Origin: Patescibacteria group bacterium
GTDB lineage: Bacteria > Patescibacteriota > Patescibacteriia > 2-12-FULL-60-25
Direction of reading: 5' to 3'
Length of the DNA: 7,679 nucleotides
Assembly (NCBI GenBank): GCA_018061485.1
Contig: JAGOUA010000025.1
Coordinates: 2,367-10,045, forward strand
This document shows positions 1 through 5,806 of the stretch, piece by piece. How positions within the stretch are numbered: position 1 is the stretch's first letter; each line of letters opens with the position of its first letter. The notes under the pieces are model-generated. The model did no database searches, was not told the origin of the DNA, and saw only the letters and a program-made list of their open reading frames with translations. The position numbers were made by a program, and so were the translations under genes.

Positions 1-440
1 ACAAACGGTGCAAACGTTCGAATCACGGGGACAAAACGGGCGATCACCACCATCTTGGAACCGTGCTTGGCGTAGAACTCCTGCGCATCCCGAAGATGTT
101 GCCGATTGATCCACCGGATATGCCGATCTTCTGCAAGCCAACGGCGACACCAGCGACCGATGAGATAATTCACCGTGTCGCCCAACACCGCCGCACCTGT
201 AAACAACCAAAAAAGAAGCGGTAATCGAAACACTCCCTTGCCTGCAAATGCCCCACTCGCAAAAATCAATGAATCTCCTGGTAAAAAAGGGGCCAGCACC
301 AGTCCCGTTTCGACAAACACAATCGAGGTGATAATCGCATACGACCAAGCACCAAACGAGCGGACGATCTCAAAAAGATACACGTCCACCTGAAAAAAGA
401 GATCGAATATGCCAAGAAACCATTCCACAAGAGGTATCAT
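1..440 (-). CDS. DedA family membrane protein, C-terminus cut by window edge
   Basis: The reading frame from the ATG at 440-438 gives 146 codons and runs off the window, so the C-terminal part is missing. Visible DedA (SNARE-associated / VTT domain) hallmarks are the block 'ETGLVLAPFLPGDSLIFASG' at about residues 40-59, then a hydrophobic stretch leading to 'GDTVNYLIGR' at about 82-91, then 'FYAKHGSKMVVIARFVPVIRTFAPF', the amphipathic/re-entrant segment with the conserved 'RF.P..R' motif. DedA proteins are inner-membrane proteins linked to polyprenyl-phosphate or phospholipid flipping and membrane-potential homeostasis; the substrate cannot be read here. The start is chosen because the family usually has a short, hydrophobic N-terminus. 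An in-frame ATG at 497-495 exists but lies inside the terminator hairpin of the preceding gene. An AGAGG lies 12-13 nt upstream, too far for a good Shine-Dalgarno. The gene follows the glycosyltransferase operon but is separated from it by a terminator. No clear promoter was seen in the 50 bp between. Confidence 0.92.
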   Translation of the reverse strand, partial: MIPLVEWFLGIFDLFFQVDVYLFEIVRSFGAWSYAIITSIVFVETGLVLAPFLPGDSLIFASGAFAGKGVFRLPLLFWLFTGAAVLGDTVNYLIGRWCRRWLAEDRHIRWINRQHLRDAQEFYAKHGSKMVVIARFVPVIRTFAPF

Positions 441-485
441 ACAAGAAAGAAGACCTCTTGAGAAACGTACAACCTTCTCCCCATG

Positions 486-514
486 ACAAAAAACCATCCC
501 CCGAAGGGGGCGGT
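486..514 (-). terminator. Intrinsic terminator of the glycosyltransferase operon
   Basis: Read on the minus strand, a CCCCC / TTC / GGGGG hairpin (plus 498-510), extended by CC/GG across a short mismatch (494-495 with 512-513), is followed by six T (plus 488-493). It starts immediately after the TAG stop at 517-515 and separates the operon from the dedA-like gene. Confidence 0.85.
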
Positions 515-1552
515 CTAGCTCTTTGACACGCTCTGCTGAATGATGCGTTGGTACACCCGTTCGTATCCCTGACACATCTTCTCTTGACTAAAATACCGCT
601 CAACTCGCAAACGAGCATCTTCACGACGCAGTGTCCCAATGGATCGCATGGCACGCACCATCTCTTCTACGGTTTCTACCACAAAACCAGAAACCCCATG
701 CGCAACAACTTCCGGTACAGCACCGCTTCGCCAACCAATCACCGGCGTTCCGCAGGCCATAGCCTCAATCATGACCAAGCCGAATGTTTCATCGTATTGC
801 GTAGGAAAAAGCAGCGCCTTCGCCCCCTGTAGAAGCTCAATCTTCTTTTCAAGATCTGCCTCTCCTACATAACGAACCGTTACACCATTAATCTCTGGCT
901 CAATATACCGATGCCAGTATCCCTCCGCTTGATAGCTCCTTCCGGCGATGAGCAAACATGCCCCGGCCGCCTTTGCTGCCTGAATCGCGTAATGCACCCC
1001 CTTCTCCTCTGTAACTCTTCCAAGATACAAAAAATACTCTTTTGACGTTGGTGAAAAGGCGAATTTCTTGGTATCCACCCCGTGATATACAGTGGCAACC
1101 CAGTTTAATTCAGGCATCTGCAGTCTCTGTGCGTGTGAAAACGAGACATAGGACAGATGCTTATACTTTTCTAAAAACGGTCGAATTTCCGGTCGAATGG
1201 GGCTATGCACCGATAAAAGCGTTGGCGTTGAAACAAGGTCCGCATAAAATGAACTCAGTAGCGTAAAATGGCTATGAATCACGTCAAACCTCTCCGCCTG
1301 CGTATAACAATCGGCGATGAGGGCCTGAAGCCAGTATTTTTGAATATCTGGAGGCAGGCTCTTCAGATCTGAAGATGCGATCTCCACCGCATGTAACGTA
1401 GCTTGGGTACAAGAATCCGCGGACGCAAAAACATCAACCTCGTGCCCTTTGCGGGTCATATCGTTTGCCAGGGTGGCTACATGGGAATAGATCGCTTGAT
1501 TCGACCGGCTATTTACAGGATAAGCATTAGAAACAAGTTGAGCGATACGCAT
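515..1552 (-). CDS. Glycosyltransferase family 4 (GT-B fold), retaining
   Basis: The protein has 345 aa, usual for GT4. The N-terminal domain opens with a Rossmann-like strand 'RIAQLVSNAYP', then 'HEVDVFASADS' at about 37-47, the pattern of bacterial GT4 enzymes that act on nucleotide-sugar donors and lipid- or glycan-linked acceptors at the cytoplasmic membrane face. The C-terminal donor-binding domain shows 'YLGRVTEEKG' (R179 and K184, the usual diphosphate-contacting Arg and Lys) and the E-x7-E motif (E255 and E263 in 'ETFGLVMIEAMACGTPV'), followed by 'GAVPEVV..G.SGF'. All catalytic signatures look intact. It is the second gene of an operon, 13 bp after the upstream glycosyltransferase stop. 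An AAGAG lies 8 nt before the ATG and is a weak Shine-Dalgarno. A terminator follows directly. Donor and acceptor cannot be assigned; exopolysaccharide, cell-surface glycan or glycolipid synthesis is the likely role. Confidence 0.93.
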   Translation of the reverse strand: MRIAQLVSNAYPVNSRSNQAIYSHVATLANDMTRKGHEVDVFASADSCTQATLHAVEIASSDLKSLPPDIQKYWLQALIADCYTQAERFDVIHSHFTLLSSFYADLVSTPTLLSVHSPIRPEIRPFLEKYKHLSYVSFSHAQRLQMPELNWVATVYHGVDTKKFAFSPTSKEYFLYLGRVTEEKGVHYAIQAAKAAGACLLIAGRSYQAEGYWHRYIEPEINGVTVRYVGEADLEKKIELLQGAKALLFPTQYDETFGLVMIEAMACGTPVIGWRSGAVPEVVAHGVSGFVVETVEEMVRAMRSIGTLRREDARLRVERYFSQEKMCQGYERVYQRIIQQSVSKS

Positions 1553-1565
1553 ATTTCAGTCTCTT

Positions 1566-2783
1566 TTACGAATAATGACCAAGGATCGCCGAAGCGAATA
1601 CCTCTTCATACCGAGCAAACACCCGATCCGGACGATGATCTTGCGCAAGTCTCTTTCGAAAGGCGGCTGGAGCAGGCTTTTTTACCAAAGCTTCTAGCCT
1701 ATTCATGACCTCATGCGGATGAGAGAAGTCCACCACCCAATCATCAAGACCCGCTGTTGCATACGAAGATACCCATCCAACAAAGGGGGAGATGAGCGTT
1801 CCGATACCGCAGAGCGCGGCCTCCATCACCACCCCCGGAGAGACATCAAAATGGGAAGGAAGTACCAAGATATCTACCGACCGGTAAAAAGCTCTGAGCT
1901 TTTTTGAAGGCATTGGGTCAACCACCCTGATATGCGAACGGTATGCCTGCTTGAATTCGGCGTACTTTACTGAATCCGGTATACGCGTGACACAGACTAT
2001 CTCCCATTCAGGATGTTTGTCTCGTAAAACCTTCGCAAGTGCGAGCAGTGCTTCGTGGTTCTTGATCCTATCCCAACGAGCAACGCATCCGATGCGCACC
2101 GTTTTTGAGACCTTTTTTCGTTGCGCGGTTGGGAAAGCCTGAGCAAAAAGAGCTGGGTATGGCAAAGGAATAATCGCCTTCTTCGTCTCTGGCACGCGAG
2201 CGACGATCGCGTTAAAGACAGAATAACTGTACTCGTTTAAGAAGATTTGCTTATCCGCATAGCGAGCTATGTCTTTCTCCATGCCAAGCATCGCCTTACG
2301 AAAGGCTGGCGTATACAGATGCTTATATTGATCGAATTCTTTCTTTGCAATACCTGCATGCTGAATAACGATAGGCAGATCCTCGTCTTTCGCCGCTCGC
2401 AATAACAGCCACGCATAAAGAGAGAATCCGTTTAAAAACAACACATCGGGGCGTGTTTTTCGAATAAAACGCCGTAGCTGATCAAGCTCCTCAGCAAACC
2501 ATTGCCCTGGATCTACCTTGCCTGCTTGCTCCTTAATAAAAACATCGGTCCTGTCTCCAGAGGGAGAAAAGCCGTAGTATCTCTTTTGACTATCGCAAGA
2601 GATCTGACGAATAAACCGCTTTTTCCGCGCTCTTCGACGATCTTGCGTCAGTCCTATCCAGACGTTGTCCGAAGACCCGATAAGATAAGAAGAAAAAGCC
2701 CGAGCAAAATGTGCTGGGCCGCCGTGCGCAATCCCCGTATCGGGAAGCGCATTGGAAAGATACTCATTCGTCAGAATACGCAT
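1566..2783 (-). CDS. Glycosyltransferase family 4-like protein with D-x7-E variant motif
   Basis: The ATG at 2783 gives 405 aa. The start is placed here because 'MRILTNEYLS' followed by 'GIAHGGPAHFARAFSSYL' is the canonical GT-B opening (strand, glycine loop, helix). The longer frame can only begin at a TTG at 2828 and adds 15 unconvincing residues. The C-terminal domain shows 'IGCVARWDRIKNHE' (R236 and K241 in the positions of the phosphate-binding Arg/Lys) and 'LPSHFDVSPGVVMEAALCG'. In this last block the usual E-x7-E reads D313-x7-E321, so the first acidic residue is Asp. 'DVSPGVVMEA' resembles the SPNVVxEA subgroup of GT4, so activity is probably kept. A long, charged insertion sits at about 45-90. 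It is the first gene of the operon with the 345-aa GT4; its mRNA must start in the 65 bp between the tRNA-Gln terminator and the ATG, or come from read-through. No Shine-Dalgarno is visible. Confidence 0.88.
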   Translation of the reverse strand: MRILTNEYLSNALPDTGIAHGGPAHFARAFSSYLIGSSDNVWIGLTQDRRRARKKRFIRQISCDSQKRYYGFSPSGDRTDVFIKEQAGKVDPGQWFAEELDQLRRFIRKTRPDVLFLNGFSLYAWLLLRAAKDEDLPIVIQHAGIAKKEFDQYKHLYTPAFRKAMLGMEKDIARYADKQIFLNEYSYSVFNAIVARVPETKKAIIPLPYPALFAQAFPTAQRKKVSKTVRIGCVARWDRIKNHEALLALAKVLRDKHPEWEIVCVTRIPDSVKYAEFKQAYRSHIRVVDPMPSKKLRAFYRSVDILVLPSHFDVSPGVVMEAALCGIGTLISPFVGWVSSYATAGLDDWVVDFSHPHEVMNRLEALVKKPAPAAFRKRLAQDHRPDRVFARYEEVFASAILGHYS

Positions 2784-2799
2784 AACATTGAACGTAGCA

Positions 2800-2828
2800 T
2801 AGATAGGTTCTTCGCTCAACCTCGACAA
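2800..2828 (-). promoter_or_regulatory. Weak candidate promoter for the glycosyltransferase operon
   Basis: On the minus strand TTGTCG (plus 2823-2828) and TATCTA (2800-2805) are 17 bp apart, which would give a leader of only about 10 nt before the ATG at 2783. The match to sigma-70 is poor at -10. It is listed because a terminator immediately upstream makes a local promoter necessary. TATGCT a few bases on is an alternative -10. Confidence 0.3.
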
Positions 2829-2848
2829 CCTCTATAAGGCGCCCCGCC

Positions 2849-2880
2849 AAAAACACAAACACCTCGCGTAGAGCGAAGTG
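2849..2880 (-). terminator. Intrinsic terminator of tRNA-Gln
   Basis: The minus-strand stem CACTTCGC / GCGAGGTG (8 bp with one G-U; plus 2873-2880 with 2860-2867) has a 5-nt loop and is followed by TTTGTGTTTTT (plus 2849-2859). It lies 7 nt after the encoded CCA. Confidence 0.85.
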
Positions 2881-2887
2881 CGGTGCA

Positions 2888-2961
2888 TGGCTCCGAGACA
2901 TGGATTTGAACCACGATTACTTGGGCCAGAACCAAGCGTCCTACCGTTAGACGATCTCGGA
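2888..2961 (-). tRNA. tRNA-Gln (anticodon CTG, reads CAG)
   Basis: The 74-nt cloverleaf includes an encoded CCA. The acceptor stem TCCGAGA/TCTCGGA is seven perfect pairs with discriminator G. The D arm is GTC/GAC with loop TAACGGTAG, where GG is present. The anticodon arm is CTTGG-TTCTGGC-CCAAG, with U33 and anticodon CTG. The variable loop is four nt. The T arm is CGTGG-TTCAAAT-CCATG with one G-U. The gene is a monocistronic unit with its own sigma-70 promoter and terminator. Position 37 is G, which is less common for tRNA-Gln, but no other isotype fits the CTG anticodon. Confidence 0.96.
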
Positions 2962-2971
2962 ATGCGGGCGA

Positions 2972-3001
2972 AGAATACCGTTTTTCGGCACTCTTCGTCA
3001 A
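2972..3001 (-). promoter_or_regulatory. Sigma-70 promoter of tRNA-Gln
   Basis: On the minus strand TTGACG (plus 2996-3001, 5/6 match) and TATTCT (2972-2977, 4/6) are 18 bp apart. The predicted start falls only about 4 nt before the mature tRNA. The stretch just after the -10 is GC-rich (TCGCCCGC), like the discriminators of stable-RNA promoters. Confidence 0.75.
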
Positions 3002-3033
3002 GAATCATCTAAATGCGAGGAAAATCTTGTTTT

Positions 3034-3600
3034 TTACTTCTTTTCTTGAGTATCCGTTACCGCATCCTGCGTAGAGGTTGCCGTATCACGAGTGCTCGTT
3101 GGACGTGCCGGTGGAAGGAGCTTCTTTTTTGCTTCAAGTTCGGCGCGAATACGAGCTTCATCAGCGCGCATTTGGACCGATTCTTCAGACTCCGGAACTT
3201 CTTCTCCGCGACAAGCGGCCCGCGTTTCTACCAACAAGCGCTCCATACGATCCAACCGTGCCATGAGAGCACGATTCTCGTTCTGCGCCATAGCTTGCGT
3301 AGAGGTAGCGCTGCGCTCGTTGCGAGCTTGAGCGGTCTGAAAGGCGACGGCTCCGGTGAGGATAATGGCAAATCCCGTGATGATACTCGCCGACCAAATA
3401 TGACTGACTCCGCGAGCCGCGTGGATCGCATGATGATCGCGGATGTGGGAAATAGGCCCAACATACCGAACATTGCAGCTCTCTTGGCAGCGAGCATGTC
3501 CACAGGTAGATCCTCCAGAATGAGGGGCGGCACCGCCCTCAGCGAGAGGAGCGACGGCGGAGCGACGGCGAGCAACGGGGCGTTTGCGAAGTTCAGACAT
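3034..3600 (-). CDS. Small single-pass membrane protein with Cys/His-rich N-terminus and coiled coil
   Basis: The protein has 188 aa from the ATG at 3600. I do not recognise the family. The N-terminus is basic (KRPVARRR at 6-13) and Ala/Gly-rich, then carries C33-G-H35-A-R-C38-x3-C42, a cluster able to bind metal or form disulfides. A cluster of His follows (52-60: HIRDHHAIH). One membrane segment spans about 68-90 (IWSASIITGFAIILTGAVAF). After it come a Glu/Arg/Leu heptad-like region (about 103-125 and 140-163), one further Cys at 130, and a Pro/Thr/Ser-rich polar tail ending in KK. By charge, the basic N-terminus should be cytoplasmic and the coiled coil outside, a type II topology. The start at 3600 is preferred to one 36 codons upstream because it lies about 25 nt downstream of an extended -10 and removes a non-protein-like leader. 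No terminator is visible before the tRNA-Gln promoter. Confidence 0.7.
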   Translation of the reverse strand: MSELRKRPVARRRSAVAPLAEGGAAPHSGGSTCGHARCQESCNVRYVGPISHIRDHHAIHAARGVSHIWSASIITGFAIILTGAVAFQTAQARNERSATSTQAMAQNENRALMARLDRMERLLVETRAACRGEEVPESEESVQMRADEARIRAELEAKKKLLPPARPTSTRDTATSTQDAVTDTQEKK

Positions 3601-3631
3601 AAGAAAGAGCTTAATGATGTAGACGGAGCTT

Positions 3632-3640
3632 AGTATACCA
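3632..3640 (-). promoter_or_regulatory. Extended -10 promoter of the small membrane protein gene
   Basis: On the minus strand TGG-TATACT forms a TGn extended -10 with a 5/6 hexamer (plus 3632-3640). No good -35 is present 16-18 bp upstream, as is usual for extended -10 promoters. The predicted leader is about 25 nt. Confidence 0.5.
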
Positions 3641-3662
3641 CACACGCAAGAAAATCTATAGA
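3634..3662 (+). promoter_or_regulatory. Weak candidate promoter of the secreted-protein gene and element A
   Basis: TATAGA (3657-3662) lies 17 bp after the poor -35-like TATACC (3634-3639). A start near 3669 would place transcription about 10 nt before the base of hairpin element A. The site overlaps the minus-strand extended -10, so the two divergent promoters would share DNA and could compete. Confidence 0.3.
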
Positions 3663-3678
3663 ACCCATGAACCGCCCC

Positions 3679-3799
3679 AAACGCTTCTATTTGGATGATA
3701 GGCGACATGTTGGAGCAAGGACTACCGGAGGCGCGCTGATACGCGCGTTGAGGATAGTTCGATGCGAAACATGGTGCAGATCGCCAAATAGAGGCGTTT
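3679..3799 (+). ncRNA. Structured RNA element A (5' leader copy of a novel hairpin motif)
   Basis: This 121-nt imperfect hairpin begins just downstream of a possible promoter and ends 11-41 nt before the candidate starts of the secreted-protein gene. Helices from the base up are: 3679-3694 with 3784-3799 (16 pairs, one G-U); 3697-3699 with 3780-3782; 3702-3704 with 3775-3777; 3706-3711 with 3768-3773; a GGA/GA internal loop; 3715-3717 with 3763-3765; 3719-3724 with 3755-3760; 3725-3726 with 3752-3753; a second GGA/GA loop; and apical stem 3730-3736 with 3743-3749 closing loop TGATAC. Five G-U pairs on this strand would be A-C on the other, pointing to the plus-strand transcript. A homologous copy lies at 5793-5915. 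It matches no riboswitch or ribozyme consensus that I know. It could be a leader regulator, an independent small RNA or an ERIC-like transcribed palindromic repeat. Confidence 0.72.
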
Positions 3800-3840
3800 C
3801 AACTAGACAGATGAAAGAAAACGGTTCTAAATACGGGTAT

Positions 3841-5709
3841 ATGCGATCATATCCTCGTCTTTTGCTCTCGGTGGGAACCCTTCTCGCCCTCGGTCTTGGT
3901 CTCGCCTGGAACGCGACAGCCACCTCTTCATGGGAAGCTCGCGATCTTCGTCCGGCTCTGACCTCCTCTGCTCATCAGCCGATTTCTCTCCTTGCCTCAC
4001 GCGCAGATGACTGGCTTATGAGCGATGGCTCCGCGCTTTGGAGTGTGAACGCACAAGGAGAAACCACCGCCTACACCGATAAACTCGGCGGATCTCGCGT
4101 AGTTGCACTAACCGCTTATGGATCGTGGTACACCCTCGCCCTAGAAAACGGCTCTGGGACACGCTTTCTAAAAACCAACCTTCGTGAATGGACGGAGCTC
4201 GCCTCTCAGCTCCCTCGCCAAGAACAGGTAACCGATCTGCAAACAGACGGTCTTAGTTGGGTAGCCCTCACCAAAACACAGGGGTCCGCCGGCCTACCAG
4301 CCACGTGGAACGCCTTTCTCTTGGAAGAAAATGGGCCAGCACAAGCCCTCTCTCTTCCTTCGGAGGTTTCACGCTTTGTGGGTGGATGTGTCAAAGAAGT
4401 TTCCCAAGCCACGATTTGCGCCTCGCAACCTCGCCTCCTTCCTCTTCAAGGAACGTGGTACCTCTTTGCTGGCTCAGCCGAAACACGAACAGCAAAATCC
4501 ACCCTTCTTCAGGAAGGTGTGGCTCGCGTGTGGAAACGCGGTAGCAACGGCATGTTTGAAGTCGTCAGCCAAGCTCCAAAAGCGCGCTTCATGAGCGGCG
4601 CATGGCAAGGCACGGATACACTGTTGGTCGCCACCGGCAACGCCCCATCGAACCCCTTCGCTCCTGACACGTTCTGGCGTTTTGACGGACGGGTCTTTAC
4701 CCCCTACCGCCAAGAACCTCTTGCCGCGGGTATGCTTTCGGTGGACACGCGCTCGACACACGTCGGCTCCACGCCAAAAGGGTACGTGATCACGGCAGGA
4801 AAAACGCTCGTGCGTTGGGAATCTGGCTCATTCCGCGTTGAGGGACTGCTTCGCGATCGGCCTATGGGTGTCGCGAGCCTCGCCTCAGGCAAGACGCTCA
4901 TCGTAGGTCAAGCAAGCGCCTTTGGAGAAACCAGCCCCGTCTATCAAGCACCATCCGTGATTCTTCTCGGTTCCGACGTGAGCGACTGGGAGACGAACAC
5001 CTTACTTCAACCTCGTGAGCGCATCGCCTCTCGACAAGCACTCACGCGTTTTAGCGGCTCCCCAGAGACGCCAACCATCACCATCCAGCAGGGTGATGCG
5101 TACACCTACACCGCTCGCGCCACGGACTTGGACGGCATTCGTCGCATCGAGATCTTTGCGCACGGCACACGTGTGAAAACCTGTGAAGAAGCAACGTGCA
5201 GCTTTACCCAAACGTTCTGGACCAATGGCGCCCAAGAACGTACCGTCTTGTTTTCTGCGCAAGCAACCGACCTCCTCGGCAACACACAATCGAGCGACGT
5301 CACGCGCCTTGTCGTGCAAGACGCTCTCGTGACCACCGGAACACCCATCAATGTCAACGGCGACCTACTTCTTCCTCCGGGTCTTACTTGGAACCGCGAT
5401 CAAGGTACGGGTATGAACTGGGCCAGCTGGACCTCTTCTGCGGACAAAAACCTTGCAACGATCAACGATACACGTACCCTTGCTGTGGCAACGCATCACG
5501 CAGACGGTATCGAACGCATTGAATACTGGGTCAACGGAAAGGTCGCAAAAACCTGTGAACAGCAACATTCCGGCGAATTCTCCCTCTGTTCCTACACGCT
5601 CGCGGGTAAAGACGTGTCGTACGGAGGAGAAACGTTCATCAATGCCCGCATTCTTTCAACAAGCGGCAAAGAAGCCTGGACCGAAGGTGAGCGCTTTACG
5701 CGCAAGTAG
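3841..5709 (+). CDS. Exported protein: propeller-like body plus two C-terminal Ig-like domains
   Basis: The ATG at 3841 gives 622 aa. Residues 1 to about 28 (MRSYPR, then LLLSVGTLLALGLGLAW, then NATA) form a Sec signal peptide with likely cleavage after the Ala of NATA. Residues about 40-400 are a series of short beta-rich repeats with patterns like 'DDWLMSDGSALWSVN', 'GTWYLFAGSA' and 'GKTLVRWESGSFRVEG', suggesting a beta-propeller or similar all-beta fold. Residues about 410-495 and 535-618 are two related Ig-like domains sharing 'DGI.RIE....G...KTCE' and a second Cys 4-10 residues later, so each probably has one disulfide. The protein ends FTRK with no membrane anchor or sorting motif. The start is uncertain: an in-frame ATG at 3811 adds 10 residues, and one at 3667 would translate element A into an Arg-rich leader. 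None has a good Shine-Dalgarno. No close family is recognised; a cell-surface or secreted binding role is inferred. Confidence 0.8.
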   Translation: MRSYPRLLLSVGTLLALGLGLAWNATATSSWEARDLRPALTSSAHQPISLLASRADDWLMSDGSALWSVNAQGETTAYTDKLGGSRVVALTAYGSWYTLALENGSGTRFLKTNLREWTELASQLPRQEQVTDLQTDGLSWVALTKTQGSAGLPATWNAFLLEENGPAQALSLPSEVSRFVGGCVKEVSQATICASQPRLLPLQGTWYLFAGSAETRTAKSTLLQEGVARVWKRGSNGMFEVVSQAPKARFMSGAWQGTDTLLVATGNAPSNPFAPDTFWRFDGRVFTPYRQEPLAAGMLSVDTRSTHVGSTPKGYVITAGKTLVRWESGSFRVEGLLRDRPMGVASLASGKTLIVGQASAFGETSPVYQAPSVILLGSDVSDWETNTLLQPRERIASRQALTRFSGSPETPTITIQQGDAYTYTARATDLDGIRRIEIFAHGTRVKTCEEATCSFTQTFWTNGAQERTVLFSAQATDLLGNTQSSDVTRLVVQDALVTTGTPINVNGDLLLPPGLTWNRDQGTGMNWASWTSSADKNLATINDTRTLAVATHHADGIERIEYWVNGKVAKTCEQQHSGEFSLCSYTLAGKDVSYGGETFINARILSTSGKEAWTEGERFTRK

Positions 5710-5806
5710 TCTCTCGATTGGAGACGCCTCAACACAAAACCCGCAAGATCACACAAAACGAAAAGCCTCTCGATTGGAGGCGCTACAAACACAAAACCCG
5801 CAAGAT
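5709..5806 (+). repeat. Two copies of a 41-42 nt hairpin repeat after the secreted-protein gene
   Basis: Units lie at 5709-5749 and 5765-5806. Each begins with a 5-bp hairpin around the identical loop TCGATTG: GTCTC/GAGAC in the first, GCCTC/GAGGC in the second, a compensatory pair change. Each ends with the identical 19-mer AACACAAAACCCGCAAGAT (5731-5749 and 5788-5806). The first unit starts on the last base of the TAG stop. The second 19-mer also forms the left arm of element B. Two units separated by 15 nt do not make a CRISPR array. Confidence 0.8.
5755..5781 (-). terminator. Probable intrinsic terminator downstream of tRNA-Val
   Basis: Read on the minus strand, GCCTC-CAATCGA-GAGGC (plus 5765-5781) is followed by TTTTCGTTTT (5755-5764). 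The stem is short but GC-rich. It would end tRNA-Val transcripts about 140 nt after the CCA, so the pre-tRNA trailer would contain the complement of element B. Confidence 0.5.

Noticed and set aside
2784..2828. TTG start at 2828 for the 405-aa glycosyltransferase
   Set aside because: The added 15 residues precede the canonical GT-B opening MRILTNEY and the region is needed for the promoter.
2962..3033. Terminator for the small membrane protein gene
   Set aside because: Only an AAAA/TTTT pairing is visible after the TAA at 3034; no GC stem, so none is called.
3013..3633. Plus-strand open frame of 206 codons opposite the small membrane protein gene
   Set aside because: Its translation is Arg/Ser-rich without any fold signal, whereas the opposite strand gives a membrane span, a coiled coil and a promoter at the right place.
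3679..3799. Integron attC site (size, direct repeats flanking one gene, extrahelical bases)
   Set aside because: The ends lack the RYYYAAC/GTTRRRY core sites, the conserved part is the inner core rather than the ends, and no integrase is present in the window. Kept only as a layout analogy.
3679..3799. Known riboswitch or self-cleaving ribozyme
   Set aside because: No match by eye to hammerhead (CUGANGA/GAAA), glmS, twister, FMN, TPP, SAM, cobalamin or c-di-GMP core sequences, and the fold is one long hairpin without a multihelix junction. A covariance scan would be decisive.
3667..3840. N-terminal extension of the exported protein starting at 3667
   Set aside because: It would place 58 basic residues before a normal signal peptide and translate the structured element A; the candidate transcription start also lies after this ATG.
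5709..5806. CRISPR-like array
   Set aside because: Only two unequal units with a 15-nt gap, imperfect over part of their length, and no cas genes.
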